Source: Cunninghamia lanceolata
Taxonomy: Eukaryota; Streptophyta; Pinopsida; Cupressales; Cupressaceae
Assembly (NCBI GenBank): GCA_027924645.1
Contig: BSBN01001751.1
Location: forward strand, 1 to 64,000
DNA length: 64,000 bases
Reading direction: 5' to 3'
Made by a program: the position numbers and the translations under genes. The notes beneath the pieces were generated by a model. It saw nothing but the letters and a program-made list of their open reading frames with translations. It did not search any database and was not told the DNA's origin. Positions 33,751-45,038 of this stretch are shown here, piece after piece (position 1 is the stretch's first letter; each line of letters opens with the position of its first letter).

Positions 33751-35628
33751 CACTTGCTAAGTATTAATCCTTCCTTGAGACCCATGCTAGGAAACAAATT
33801 CACCTTTCTCTAATGTTTTTTTTTTTGAAATTTTGGTTTGTCAAAAATTAGGGAATTTTATTTTCTCATTGGTTGATAGCTTTTTAGTCCATTGGCAATG
33901 ATTTTTTGAATTCTTAAAATCTTCTAAAATTTTCGGGATGAATATGGCAAGTGAGATTTGATGTTTGTAATGTTTTGTTATGTTTTCTAGGGTGGACACA
34001 TGCATTGCATTTGGACGTTTGTGAATGGGCTTTCACGCCTTAGTTCGACAGGTGTTTGTAAATGCATTTGGTTTTTCCAATTTCTACAGATTGATAGGTG
34101 TTGTCATTGTTCATATATAAATGTATTCTTAAATTGCATTAACTTATTATTAAGTAGTATTTTTTCTAATGATAAATCATTTACATTAAAATATTTTATT
34201 GGAAGGATGACCAATATATTAGTTATATTAACAAAACATATTATATATAAGTCTAATATATTCTATGAATTTTTTCCTCAAAGATTGGAACAATAAAAAG
34301 GTATTTAAGAAGGATAAGTACAAAACACTAAATAACAAAGGTTTATATGTTTCAATGTATCCATAGTAAATGATTAGACAATATATTTTTTTAATAGAGA
34401 ATAAAAGATATTATTTTTAAAAATTGTAAATCAGGATTAATGTTGATATGACGTTAATTTTTTTATATATTTATTGCATTAGTTGTATTTCTCAAGTAAT
34501 TATATCTTATAATTTTTTATTTAAAGTATATTTTTGATAAAGTAAATATGCAATTTTTTAATTAAAAATAATAATAAAATCAATTAATAAAAAATTATTG
34601 GCATTCCTATTTATTTAAAATTTATAGTCTTCACATTATTTAAAATATACACTAATAAGCTTTGTACAAATAATAGTATAATTATATTCAATTCCTAAGT
34701 ACTTAGAAAAGTTGGTGTTGGATTATACATTACATACTATTAATATACATAATACATTAATACTATAATTTATTAAAATATATTATATTAATAGTATTAG
34801 CAGATAGGCTTATATGTGGGACATTTTTGTCCCTGGGAATTGTCTCACGCCTTGAAGTTGTTGCCCCGGATTTCCTCTTTCCGTCAAGCAGATTTTTTGC
34901 AGGTTTTAGGATTGTCTTAACTCTAAACAATAATAATATGCACCGTGTATGGAATTAAATGTGAAAATGATAGTGTGGACTTTTAAAGTGCCTTTTTAAA
35001 ATAATGATGTAACTATATAATTAAATGTGAAATGGATAATGTGAAAATATAGAGTGACACAAACAACACAATTTTAACATATATTTAGCTTTTTATAATT
35101 GCTAGAAAAGAAGATTGTGAAATGATAATTTTTTTTAGGAAAGTATTTAAACTTCTAAAAAGTGTTATGACTAGCTTCCACATTTTTCTTTACATTTTGA
35201 GCTATCTTAACTACCTTAAATGTCCACTCATAAGATATATGATTTACATTCTCAATAACATTATTAATTCTTTGCTATATTAGTAGCTATGATATAACAA
35301 GCTTCCAACTTAAAATATAAATCAAAAAATACAATGAAAAATAAACGATCTTTTATATAGGTAAAATCCCTTACCTTTTAATCTTGCCTTTTAAAATCAA
35401 TTAACTTAAATTCATTGCATAACTTTAAGAGCATTTACAACACTAATACAATCATTTCTTCAATGTAAGAGTGACTATTATATAAATTCTACAATTTTTG
35501 CAAATGACATTTCAAAAGGGAACATGTATCTCATGTTATAATAGATCCAATTTGCCTAATTTATAAATTATTAAAAAATGTCCACATAACTATATAACTT
35601 AAATAAATGACATCACAATTTGTCTTTA
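33751..35628. other. Very AT-rich spacer, no gene
   Basis: Mostly A/T with many short AT runs (34,180-34,800 especially). A 98-codon open stretch at 34,000-34,296 has no protein-like pattern. Before the giant-LTR insertion this sequence was continuous with the DNA left of 20,920. Confidence 0.5.
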
Positions 35629-35633
35629 AAGTC
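35629..35633. repeat. Target-site duplication, left copy (chromovirus)
   Basis: AAGTC precedes the left LTR and recurs at 42,002-42,006 after the right LTR. Confidence 0.85.
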
Positions 35634-36492
35634 TGATGCAGGAGCATCCAGTGGTGTAAGGGCAATCTTGCATCACCCAAAAAATAGATGTGTTTCAAAA
35701 TTGTTGATGTTCTTTCCATTTATTTTTAAAATTTGTGGATTTGTGGTTCTAGTTCCATAATCACCTGAATAATGATGTAGAACTTTCAGTTTTTTTAAAC
35801 TGCTAAAAATAGTAACCTGCTATTTTTAGAAAGTTTGCATTTGAGCATAGATTAAAGTGAAAATTTACAGGAAGTTACATAATAGAAATATAAGACCTTT
35901 AGTGAAGGAATCACAGGAAGATCATTTGCAAGATGAAAGATATTAAAGTTTTCGTTTCCCAAAAAATGCCTGAAAATTATTCAAACTCAGGTTTGAGGCA
36001 CTAAACGGCCCCATATGGGCCTGAAAATGGTCAAAACCGGTAGAGCAGATTCTTAGCGCGTAGAGCACTCCGCGAGCTTTCCAACGCATAAAACGGTTTG
36101 TCAATTGGACGCCCGGATCAAAAGTTATGGCTCCTGGAAGTTGACCTATTTTTGGAGGGAGATGCAAATTTTGAAATTAAGTTGTTGGCCGCCAAAAAGG
36201 CTATTAAAAACCATTTTTGGGAACCCTGGGCAGTAGTAGAGTTAAGGGGGCAAGTGTGGATTCAAGAATAGGTGGCAAAACAGAAACCTTAGCTGATTTG
36301 GGTTACAGAAGGGAGATGATTCTAGGGTCTTGTGACAGGAAGCTGTAATGTGTTGCAGCCTGTGGAAGGTTGATTCCTTTAATTGTATTTGAGCTTCTGT
36401 AATGTAACAAGTTGTCCAAATCAATAAAGAAAGTTCTATTTTCTGTGTGCTATTTCTATTGTTGTGTGTTTTATAATTTACCCCCTTCATCA
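35634..36492 (+). repeat. Left LTR of the chromovirus
   Basis: 859 bases, TGATGCAGGAGC to CCCCCTTCATCA. Near its end is AATAAAG (36,422), a possible poly(A) signal. Differs from the right LTR by many substitutions and small indels, including an extra TTGTGGAT-like stretch near 35,740. Confidence 0.9.
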
Positions 36493-36493
36493 A

Positions 36494-36510
36494 GAGGTAT
36501 CAAAGCAAGG
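36494..36510 (+). other. Diverged tRNA-Met primer-binding site of the chromovirus
   Basis: GAGGTATCAAAGCAAGG just after the left LTR resembles the usual TGGTATCAGAGC but differs at several positions. This fits old age or a variant primer. Confidence 0.6.
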
Positions 36511-36593
36511 GTTCCTGAGTGTGTAGATAGATCACCGACCGTGACGCAGTTTGCACTAGGACCTGAGGTTGTGGGTTTGCTACGGAGACCAAG

Positions 36594-37662
36594 ATGCCTC
36601 CACGAAAAAATTGTGCTGGGAGGAATGCTTTGATGGAAGAGGGTTTTAGAGCCCTGCAAAGGCAGATTGATGCATTGCAAGAGGAGCTGCGAAGAGGGTT
36701 TGATCTGAGAACAAGAGAAGAAAGCGATGATGAAGCTGAAGAAGAGCTATCAGAGGACGAACAAGAAGCTGTAGGAGATCCTGCAGAAGTTAGGTTGTTG
36801 AGGGCCATTTTGAAGATCGAAAAGAGGCCCAAGATCGAAGTTTCTACATATTCTGGAGATTTGAATCCGGAACAGCTTATTGATTGGATCAATGACATGG
36901 AGGAGTATTTCAAATATGAAGATGTGGAGGACCCAGATCGGGTCAAGTTTGCAAAAACAAAGTTGAAGGGCCACGCCAGTATTTGGTGGAAGGAGGTACA
37001 ATTAGAGAGGAACAGAAGAGGAAAAGGAAAGATCACTAGATGGGATCGGATGGTGGATAAACTGAAGAAGCAGTTCATTCCTGTGGACTATGAGATGGAG
37101 TTGTTGAAGAAGCTGCAAGGACTAAGGCAAGGTAACAAGTATGTCAAGGAGAATACAGAAGAGTTTTATAAGATTACTATCAGGATAGGCCATGCAGAGC
37201 CCAACAAGGAGAAGGTAGCCCATTACATTAATGGGTTGAGGCCGAGTATTCAAGAGGAGCTGAGCCTAGTCAGAATGACCACCATAGAAGATGCATATCA
37301 GTTTTCCCTGAAGGTGGAAGACAAGCTGAATAAAAGATTTGATAGTAAGCAAAGGGGAAGAGGTCAAGGCGGAAGGATTGGTGGAAGACCCTATGGGGGC
37401 CGAAATGAAGATTTAAAGAAAAGTGAAGAAGCTAGCACTAGTTGAAATCAAAGAGGAGATAATACCTACCACCCTCGTGACCAGAACAATGGTGAACAAA
37501 GAGGAAGAGGAAGAGGCAAACCTGGGCAAGGACCCAGAAGAGGAGGTTTCAGAGGAACCTATTTCCAATGTGGAGAAGAAGGGCATCGAGCATACGAGTG
37601 TCCGCAACATCAAGGAAGGACAAATAGAAGACCTGAAGGTAATGCATGAGTTGTACATGTAG
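36594..37662 (+). pseudogene. Chromovirus gag
   Basis: Starts at the ATG at 36,594 (MPPRKNCAGRN). A coiled-coil-like segment (LQRQIDALQEELRRG) and an acidic stretch precede the capsid core (LIDWINDMEEYFKYE, ASIWWKEVQ, FYKITIRIGHAEPN, YINGLRPSIQEEL). The TGA at 37,443-37,445 interrupts the frame. The same frame continues through an Arg/Gly-rich tract to a zinc-knuckle remnant near 37,560-37,602 in which the first cysteine position is tyrosine (YFQCGEEGHRAYEC). The frame ends shortly after at a TAG. The stop and the lost cysteine both argue that gag is not functional. Confidence 0.88.
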
Positions 37663-37737
37663 ATGAAGATGCACATTCTGAGCATTCTGAAGATGTTGAA
37701 AGGGGAGAAACCCTAGTTGTCAGAAGAACCTTACTGA

Positions 37738-40700
37738 ATGAGGAGAAAGAACCCAATCAGAGGGAAGAGTTTATTCTGCACAAGGTGCAAATGTGAAGGT
37801 AAGTGTTGTGATATTATTATTGACAGTGGAAGCACTGATAATCTTGTTTCAGAGGAGATGGTTGATAAGTTGAAGTTGACAAGAAGAAAGCATCCGCATC
37901 CATATCAGATTGCATGGTTGCAGAAGGACCATAGAGCTTTGGTCAATGAGCAGTGTTTAGTGAACTTCAAGATTGGTGACTACCATGATGAAGTGCTGTG
38001 TGATATCATACCGATGGATGCATGTCATATACTGTTGGGGAGGCCGTGGCAGTGTGATAGGAGCATTGTCCATGATGGCCATGCAAACACATATTCCCTA
38101 ACAAATGATGGAGTTCGTCATAAGTTGAAGCCCTTGAAGGAGGTGGAAGAAAAGGTATGTAGTACTGCCAGAATTTGCTTGGTAGATGGTAGGAAATTTT
38201 TGGAGGGTATGAAGCATAAGCATTATTGCTTTGCATTGATTCCTAAGATTAGTTAAGAGAACTATGAAGATGTACCAGCAGAAGTTTCAGATATGTTGGA
38301 AGAGTTCCAAGACATTATCTCTGATAATGTACCAAAAGGTTTACCACCAGTAAGGAAGATAAGTCATCAAATGGATTTGATACCAGGAGCCAGTTTGCCA
38401 AAAAAGGCAGCCCACATAATGACCCCTGCAGAGAATGAAAAGCTAAACATACAAGTTCAGGAGTTGTTGAGGAAGGGATTGATAAGGGAGAGCCTAAGTC
38501 CATGTGTGGTACCTGCAGTACTAGCACCAAAGAAGGATGGAGAATGGAGGATGTGTACAGACTCTCGAGACATCAATAAGATAACGATCAAATATAGATT
38601 TCCATTGCCAAGAATGGATGACATCATGGATTGTTTGAGTGGAGCCAAATACTTCACGAAAATTGACCTAAAGAGTGGGTATCACCAGATCCGTATCAGA
38701 GAAGGAGATGAATGGAAGACAGCCTTGAAGACAAAGGAAGGTTTGTATGAGTGGTTAGTCATGCCATTTGGGCTAACCAATGCATTGAGCACATTCATGT
38801 GGCTCATGAATGAGGTACTGAAAGAATTTTTGGGAAGTTTTGTTATTGTTTATTTAGATGATATTTTGATTTTAAGTAAGACTTGAGATGAGCATTTAAT
38901 GCATATCAAAAGAGTTCTAGAGAAGTTGAGGGAGGAGAAGTTGTTGATTAATCTGAAGAAATGTAGTTTTGCAAAGGAGTTGGTATACCTGGGATTTGTT
39001 GTCTCAGAGGAAGGTCTTAAGATGGACCCAGAAAAAGTAAGGGCTATCATTGAATGACCTACGCCAAGGAGTGCAACAGAGGTAAGATCTTTTCATGGTT
39101 TGGCAAGTTTTTACAGAAAGTTTATCAGGAGTTTTAGCAGCATTTGTGCACCCCTAACTGAGACAATGAGAGGGGATAGAAAACAGTTTAGATGGACTAA
39201 AGGAGCAGACAAGAGCTTTGATACATTGAAGCAGAAAGTCATAGAACAACCTATTTTGGCACTTCTAGATTTCAATAAGGTATTTCAGGTAGATTGTTAT
39301 GCTAGTGGTAGTGGTATAGGAGCTGTTTCGAGCCAAGAAGGCAAGCCCATTGCCTATTTTAGTGAGAAGCTTAATGATGCCAAGAAAAAAATATTGTGTT
39401 TATGATCAGGAATTTTATGCAATAGTTTAGGCTTTGAAGAAATGGAGACATTATTTGTTGCTAAAAGAGTTTGTTTTATATACTAATCATCAGGCCTTAT
39501 AGTATCTTAACAGTCAAGGAAAGTTTAACCAAAGGTATTTTAAATGGGTTGAGTTTTTACAGAGCTATACTTTTGTATTGAAGCACAAAAGGGAGGAGTC
39601 CAACAGAGTTGCAGATGCCTTGAGCAGAAGGCAAAATTTGTTAACAGAAATGAAGATAGAGGTTGTTGGGTTCGATGAGCTCAAAAGTTTGTACCCTAAA
39701 GATCCAGATTTTGTACAGGCCTGGAAAGCTTGTTTGGAACCTGTTACTTTGGACATGACAAAATGGTTGGATTTCATAATCCAAGATGGCATGTTGTTTA
39801 GAGGAAGCCAGTTGTGCATTCCAAGGAGTTCCATGAGAGATAACCTAATTAAGGAGAAGCATAGTGGAGGATTGGCTGGACACTTTTGTCGAGATAAGAC
39901 CATTGCTATTATTGGTGAAAATTATTATTGGCCACAGTTGCAGCAAGATGTGAGAAAATTTGTGCAGAGTTGCAAAGTATGTCAAATGGCAAAAGAAACA
40001 AGTCAGAATACAGGTCTATATTAGCCACTACCTGTACCAGAGAAGCCATGGGATGATATCAGTATGGATTTTGTTCTTGGTTTACCAAGGACACAGAGAG
40101 GACATGATTCCATTTTTGTGGTGGTGGATAGATTCTTGAAGATGGCACATTTTATCCCTTTGAAAAAGACTAATGCTGCTGTTCATATTGCAGAGTTATT
40201 TTTCTGGGAGGTGGTGAGATTACATGGTCTACCAAAGAGCATAGTTTCAGATCGAGATACCAAGTTTGTTGGTTATTTCTGAAGGACATTATGGAAGAAG
40301 TTGAAAATAGATATGAAGTTCAGTTCTCCACACCATCCACAGACTGATGGACAGACGGAAGTGGTGAATAGGAGTTTGGGTAACCTGCTACGATGCTTAG
40401 TATGAGATAAGCCCAAAGGATGGGATTTAATTTTACCACAGGCACAATTTGCTTACAACAATTCTGTCAATAGGAGTACTGGTAAATCACCATTCCAAAA
40501 TCTATATGGCAATAGCCCAAGAAATGCTTCTGAGTTAAGGAAGCTGGACAAAGGAGAAAAGACAAGTGCTAAAAATGAAGACTTTACAAAACATCTAAAG
40601 AATTTACATGAAGAGGTGAGAAAGCACATTAATAAGATGAATATTCAGTACAAGGCTAAGGCAGATCAGAAGAGGAGGTATAAGGAGTTCCAGGTAGCAG

Positions 40701-41118
40701 ATGAAGTCATGGTTCACTTGAGAAAAGAAAGGTTCCCAATTGGAACTTACAATAAGTTAAAAATGAAGAAATTTGGACCATGCAGATTTTGAAGAAGCAT
40801 GATTCAGGAAATGCATATGAGGTAGAGCTGCCGAGTGGGATCAACATTTCCCCTATTTTCAACATTGTTGATTTATCAAAATATCATGAAGGTGGAATAG
40901 AGGATGGACCAACAGAAGAACAGTGGAGTATTTTGGCATCTACTTCAATAGAGGAGCTAGAAGAAATCTTGGATAGCCGTGTGGGAAGAAGTACTCGAAA
41001 CAGGCAATATAAATAATATCTGGTGAAATGGAATGGAAGGCTTGTTGAAGACTCTTCTTGGTTGTCTAAGGCAGAGGTTGACCGTTTAGGTTTTCTCACA
41101 CAAACACCTGAGATGTGA
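37738..41118 (+). pseudogene. Chromovirus pol: protease, RT, RNase H, integrase, chromodomain
   Basis: The frame enters at about 37,738 after a shift from the gag frame. Protease: IIIDSGSTDNLVS with DSG at 37,822-37,830. [34 protein letters not shown] and the catalytic YLDD at 38,851-38,862. RNase H: DCYASGSGIGAV, a frameshift near 39,390, and ALSRR at about 39,618. Integrase: an HHCC zinc finger within 39,857-39,990, then the DDE core (DFVLGLP at 40,065, VSDRDTKFV near 40,248, a Glu in DGQTEVVNR near 40,360). C-terminus: EEILDSRVGRSTRNRQYK, a TAA at 41,014, then YLVKWNGRL and EDSSWL, which is a chromodomain that would steer integration to particular chromatin. Stops lie at 38,254, 38,883, 39,055, about 39,500, 40,021, 40,279, 40,403, 40,789 and 41,014. 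No sharp polypurine tract is visible before the right LTR. Confidence 0.9.
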
Positions 41119-41149
41119 TAGGGTCACTTCTCAAATTACCCTAGGTGTC

Positions 41150-42001
41150 TGATGCAGGAGCATCCAGTGGTGTAAGGGCAATCTTGCATCACCCAAAAAA
41201 AAGATGTGTTTCAAAATTGTTAATGTTCTTTCCATTTATTTTCAAAATTTCTGGTTCTGGTTCCATAATCGCCTGAATAATGATGTAGAACTTTTAGTTT
41301 TTTCAAACTGCTAAAAATAATACCCTGCTATTTTTAGAAAGTTTGCATTTGGGCATGGATTAAAGTGAAAATTTACAGGAAGTTACATAACAAATATATA
41401 AGACCTTTAGTGAATGAATCACATGAAGATCATTTGCGAGCTGAAAGATATTAAAGTTTCTATTTCCTAAAAAATGCCTGAAAATTATTCAAACTCGGGT
41501 TTGAGGCACTAAATGGCCCCATACGGGCCTGAAAATGGACGGAACCGACAGAGCAGGTTTTTAGCGCGTAGAGCACTCTGCGAGCTTTCTGACGCATAGA
41601 ATAGTTCGTGAATCGGATGCCCAGATCAATAGTTATGGCTCGCAAAAATTGACCTATTTTTGGAGGGAGATGCAAATTTTGAAATTAGGTTGTTGGCCGC
41701 CAAAAAGGCTATTAATAACCATTTTTGGGAACCCTGGGCAGTAGTAGAGTTAAAGGGGCAAGTGTGGATTGAAGAATAGGTGGGAAAACAAAAACCCTAG
41801 CTGATTTGGGTTACAGAACGCAGATGATTCTAGGGTCTTGTGATAGGAAGCTGTAATGTGTTGCAGCCTGTGGAAAGTTGATTCCTCTGATTGTATTTGA
41901 GCTTCAGTAATGTAACAAGTTGTCCAAATCAATAAAGAAAGTTCTATTTTCTATGTGCTATTTTTTGTTGTTGTGTGTTTTATGATTTACCCCCTTCATC
42001 A
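41150..42001 (+). repeat. Right LTR of the chromovirus
   Basis: 852 bases with the same ends as the left LTR; AATAAAG near 41,932. Followed by AAGTC (42,002-42,006), the right target duplication. Confidence 0.9.
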
Positions 42002-42006
42002 AAGTC

Positions 42007-43452
42007 TCCTTAGAGTTGCTATTTGGAAATATATATTGTTATTTATGTTAACTTGAATGGATCAAGTAATTAGTTTTTTTAGATCATAGTAATAGGGATT
42101 TATAAGGCACCCAACCCATAAAACTAACATAAAATAAGAGTATAATATGAGAAGAACTATTAAAATGGTGCCATAGAAAATCCACTTAGGGGTAGTAATA
42201 GGTAAAGAGAAAAATGAAACAACAAATTGGAACTAATAATAAACAAAAAATGAACCAACCATATACCACCAACATAGACCAAGCTACAAGAGTTTAAAAA
42301 GGCCCCAATGATTGACACCAACATTAGACCTAAGACCCTAGACTCCCTACCTAACATGCAGTTGTTCCAACCCTTAGCTACCATGATCATCAATTTTAGT
42401 TTCATATTACCATTCCCATCTAGAAGACCTAAGAATTTAATACCGTGAATAATTTGAGCACTCTAAACTCTATGTAGGTGACCACCATAAAGATGAGGCA
42501 AAGTATATGCATTGGTAACTTCAAGAGTGCCTTTACTATGAGAAACCAATAGGAATTTGACAACCAAACATAAATTTTGACAAACATTGGAAGGGTCTCA
42601 ACTCCATTATTCATTGCACACAACTCTTCCTTAATTACTTTAAGTTCAACACTATCCATGTTGGTGTCAACCAAATTTTTTGAATCACCCATGATAACCT
42701 CTGCGTCCTCCGAATAATCCTCTACCACCATTGTATTCTTACAGTGGAGTAGAAGTTACAACCAACCATGAACATCCTCTGACTAAACTACCTGCTCAAG
42801 CTTCTTCCAAAAACAACAATGGTGGCCTCAAAAATTAAGGACCTATTATTAGAAATTCCCTCCTCCCTTAAAATGAGCTTCACTAGATTCAACAACATTA
42901 AATTAGGGCATCAAAAGATCTTTCTCATATGATGGTTGAAAAGCCAACCATGCTTGAGGGGGCCCTTATTACCACTTTCCATAATTCCAAGCAATACCAC
43001 TTCACAAAAACCAAAGACCATGCCAAGATCATTCTCACAGCACCACCCAAATATCGAAACCCATAATAAGATAAACCAAAAAAGACACCTATCAAACTAT
43101 TGCAAGGAGAATGAGGATTTAGGAAATGTCATAGCTAAAACCACAACACATGCACTAACCTTGCCACATTTAAAATCAAAATTAATATGATCTATGGGAC
43201 TTAGGAACTATCATTACCAAATCACACCACTTGGGAAGCCAACCAAAAAGGTGTACTACAAGGCACCTATAATACTGATCATGATGACTCCTCTTTAATT
43301 TTAATGTCATCTAATCCTTCTCACTCTGCCACCCTTTAGTTGACTAAAGAATAAAAATGTGTTAGTCTATTCTTTCGTTCACAAGCAAATACACCAAAAT
43401 GGGAGAAGGAAACAAACTCAATTTTTTTACAAATGAGAATAACTTCTTCCAA
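42007..43452. other. Spacer with weak minus-strand open stretches, no gene recognised
   Basis: Minus-strand open stretches at 42,731-42,429 and 42,405-42,160 have no domain I can name. The neighbouring minus-strand text at 43,250-42,780 also looks vaguely protein-like. An old LINE or other element is possible but unsupported. Before the copia insertion this segment continued into 50,552. Confidence 0.4.
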
Positions 43453-43457
43453 TAAAC
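43453..43457. repeat. Target-site duplication, left copy (copia)
   Basis: TAAAC before the left LTR; the same bases are at 50,547-50,551 after the right LTR. Confidence 0.9.
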
Positions 43458-44750
43458 TGTTGGATCTAGGGCATACAACTGAGAGGGGGGGGTGAATCAG
43501 TTGTATAAAACTTCTTCTTCTTTCAAACACTTGATTCTTTGTTGTTAGTTAGCAGCATATCAAATAATCATCCATGGAAGCATAATACATAAACACAAGA
43601 GCAGATAAGCATCAACACATTGAACACCAAGATTTTGACGTGGAAAACCCGGTTAAGGGAAAAACCACGGGGTGATTAACCCAAGAATTATTCTCTGTTA
43701 GAAGAATAAAGAAGAATGAATGGCACATGCCAATAAGGGCTCACTGCCCGAGCACACTGCTCACAAAGAGGCCCACTGCCTACAAGGAGACACACTGTCT
43801 ACAAAGTGATAAAAATCACAGTCTTGAACTGGAAAATGACATCTCTACCATGTCCGGATCAGTTCCAATTAAGCCCAAAAATCTCTGCTCTGCATTTCAC
43901 ACGTTTCTTCGCTATGCCACACTCATCCACACACCACACTTTGAAATGAACTCACAAACCGTTATTTATACAAGACATCGACTTAGGAACAAACATCTAA
44001 GTCGGCAAACAACCATAGGAGTATCCGCAAGATGAATAACACATCCGGTCGGCCATCACAAGAACATTCGCAGGATGAACAACTCATCCGGTCAGCTAAA
44101 CAGAGCAAGAACTTCATCCGGAAGAATAACTTCAATTCTGGGCTCTACCATCAACGCGGACCAACAACACAACCTAAACATGATCCAAGAACCTTCACAA
44201 GCCTGTCTGAATGTCCGGATACATCCGCACTTCCTCTACTTACTGGGATCTCTTGTCTTCCTCATCCGGAACTTCAAGAACACAGTCTGTCGCCACTGTC
44301 ATAATGCAAGAGGTACTTTCGGACCTCCAAATCATACACAAATCAGGATGACACATCACAAGGACATCCCAAACACTCCGTCCAATCCGCAGATTAGGAT
44401 AATACAATTCCGGACCTCACCGGACCTTTTTGTGATCCTCTGTCACCTCTGGATACTTGCCGGAACCGGTTCTATACCGACAGCCACAACTCCTTCAGAT
44501 CTTCATGCGGACCTCTGAAATCTTAACTGAAGCATCTCAAGACTCATATCTACTAACCCTTTAATCCGCATCCTCCGGTTCTCATCCTATACAGTACATT
44601 TGCCTTCTTCTCATCACTGTTCTTCACTGTTCCTGACTGAGGCTAATTTTCTCAATATCCTCAGCACACAGCTCATCAAATCCTTCTTGTCAATGCAATA
44701 TGAGTATGTTGACATCAATGACAACACTGGCTCACCTCATACTTGCAACA
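43458..44750 (-). repeat. 3' LTR of the copia element (left end)
   Basis: 1,293 bases. On the plus strand it begins TGTTGGATCTAGGGCATACA, then CTGAGAGGGGGGGG, and ends CATACTTGCAACA. It is rich in CCGGA/TCCGG words. Short open stretches inside it also occur in the other LTR and are not genes. Confidence 0.94.
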
Positions 44751-44763
44751 ATCTCCCCCTTTG
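44751..44763 (-). other. Polypurine tract of the copia element
   Basis: On the minus strand AAAGGGGGAGATT abuts the 3' LTR, the expected plus-strand primer. Further purine-rich blocks (GGGGGAGAAG-like) follow between 44,820 and 44,970. Confidence 0.8.
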
Positions 44764-45038
44764 TCATTGATGGCAACATATGATGTGAAAAACCATTAAG
44801 ACAAGAACTTCAACTTTTCATATGTCTTCTCTTCCTTTACTGCTCCCCCTTTGATCATCAACCACTTGTCTTTCACATGTCTTCTCTCCCCCTTTGACAT
44901 CAATGGCAAAGGGCTCATACTTGCAATTCTCATACATCAAAATCATACCAGCTGCTCCCCCTTAGTTGCAGCTCCCCATTAGTCCGGATCACAAGATATG
45001 ACTGTGATAGCCACCGGACTGATGCACATCAGTGCATC

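Larger units (their letters stand above)
35634..42001 (+). mobile_element. Ty3/gypsy chromovirus, decayed
   Basis: 6,368 bases flanked by a perfect AAGTC duplication. LTRs of 859 and 852 bases begin TGATG and end CATCA. The internal part runs gag, protease, RT, RNase H, integrase, chromodomain, the order of chromoviruses. Several stops and frameshifts break both gag and pol. The LTRs differ at many sites (clearly more than the other two elements here), so this is the oldest of the three TSD-flanked insertions. It is not capable of independent movement as read here. Confidence 0.93.

Noticed and set aside
42160..43330. Possible LINE ORF on the minus strand
   Set aside because: Protein-like patches but no endonuclease or RT motif found, so not called.
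43727..44518. Three overlapping plus-strand open stretches, repeated at 49,523-50,314
   Set aside because: They lie wholly inside the copia LTRs, opposite to the element, and are duplicated only because the LTR is.
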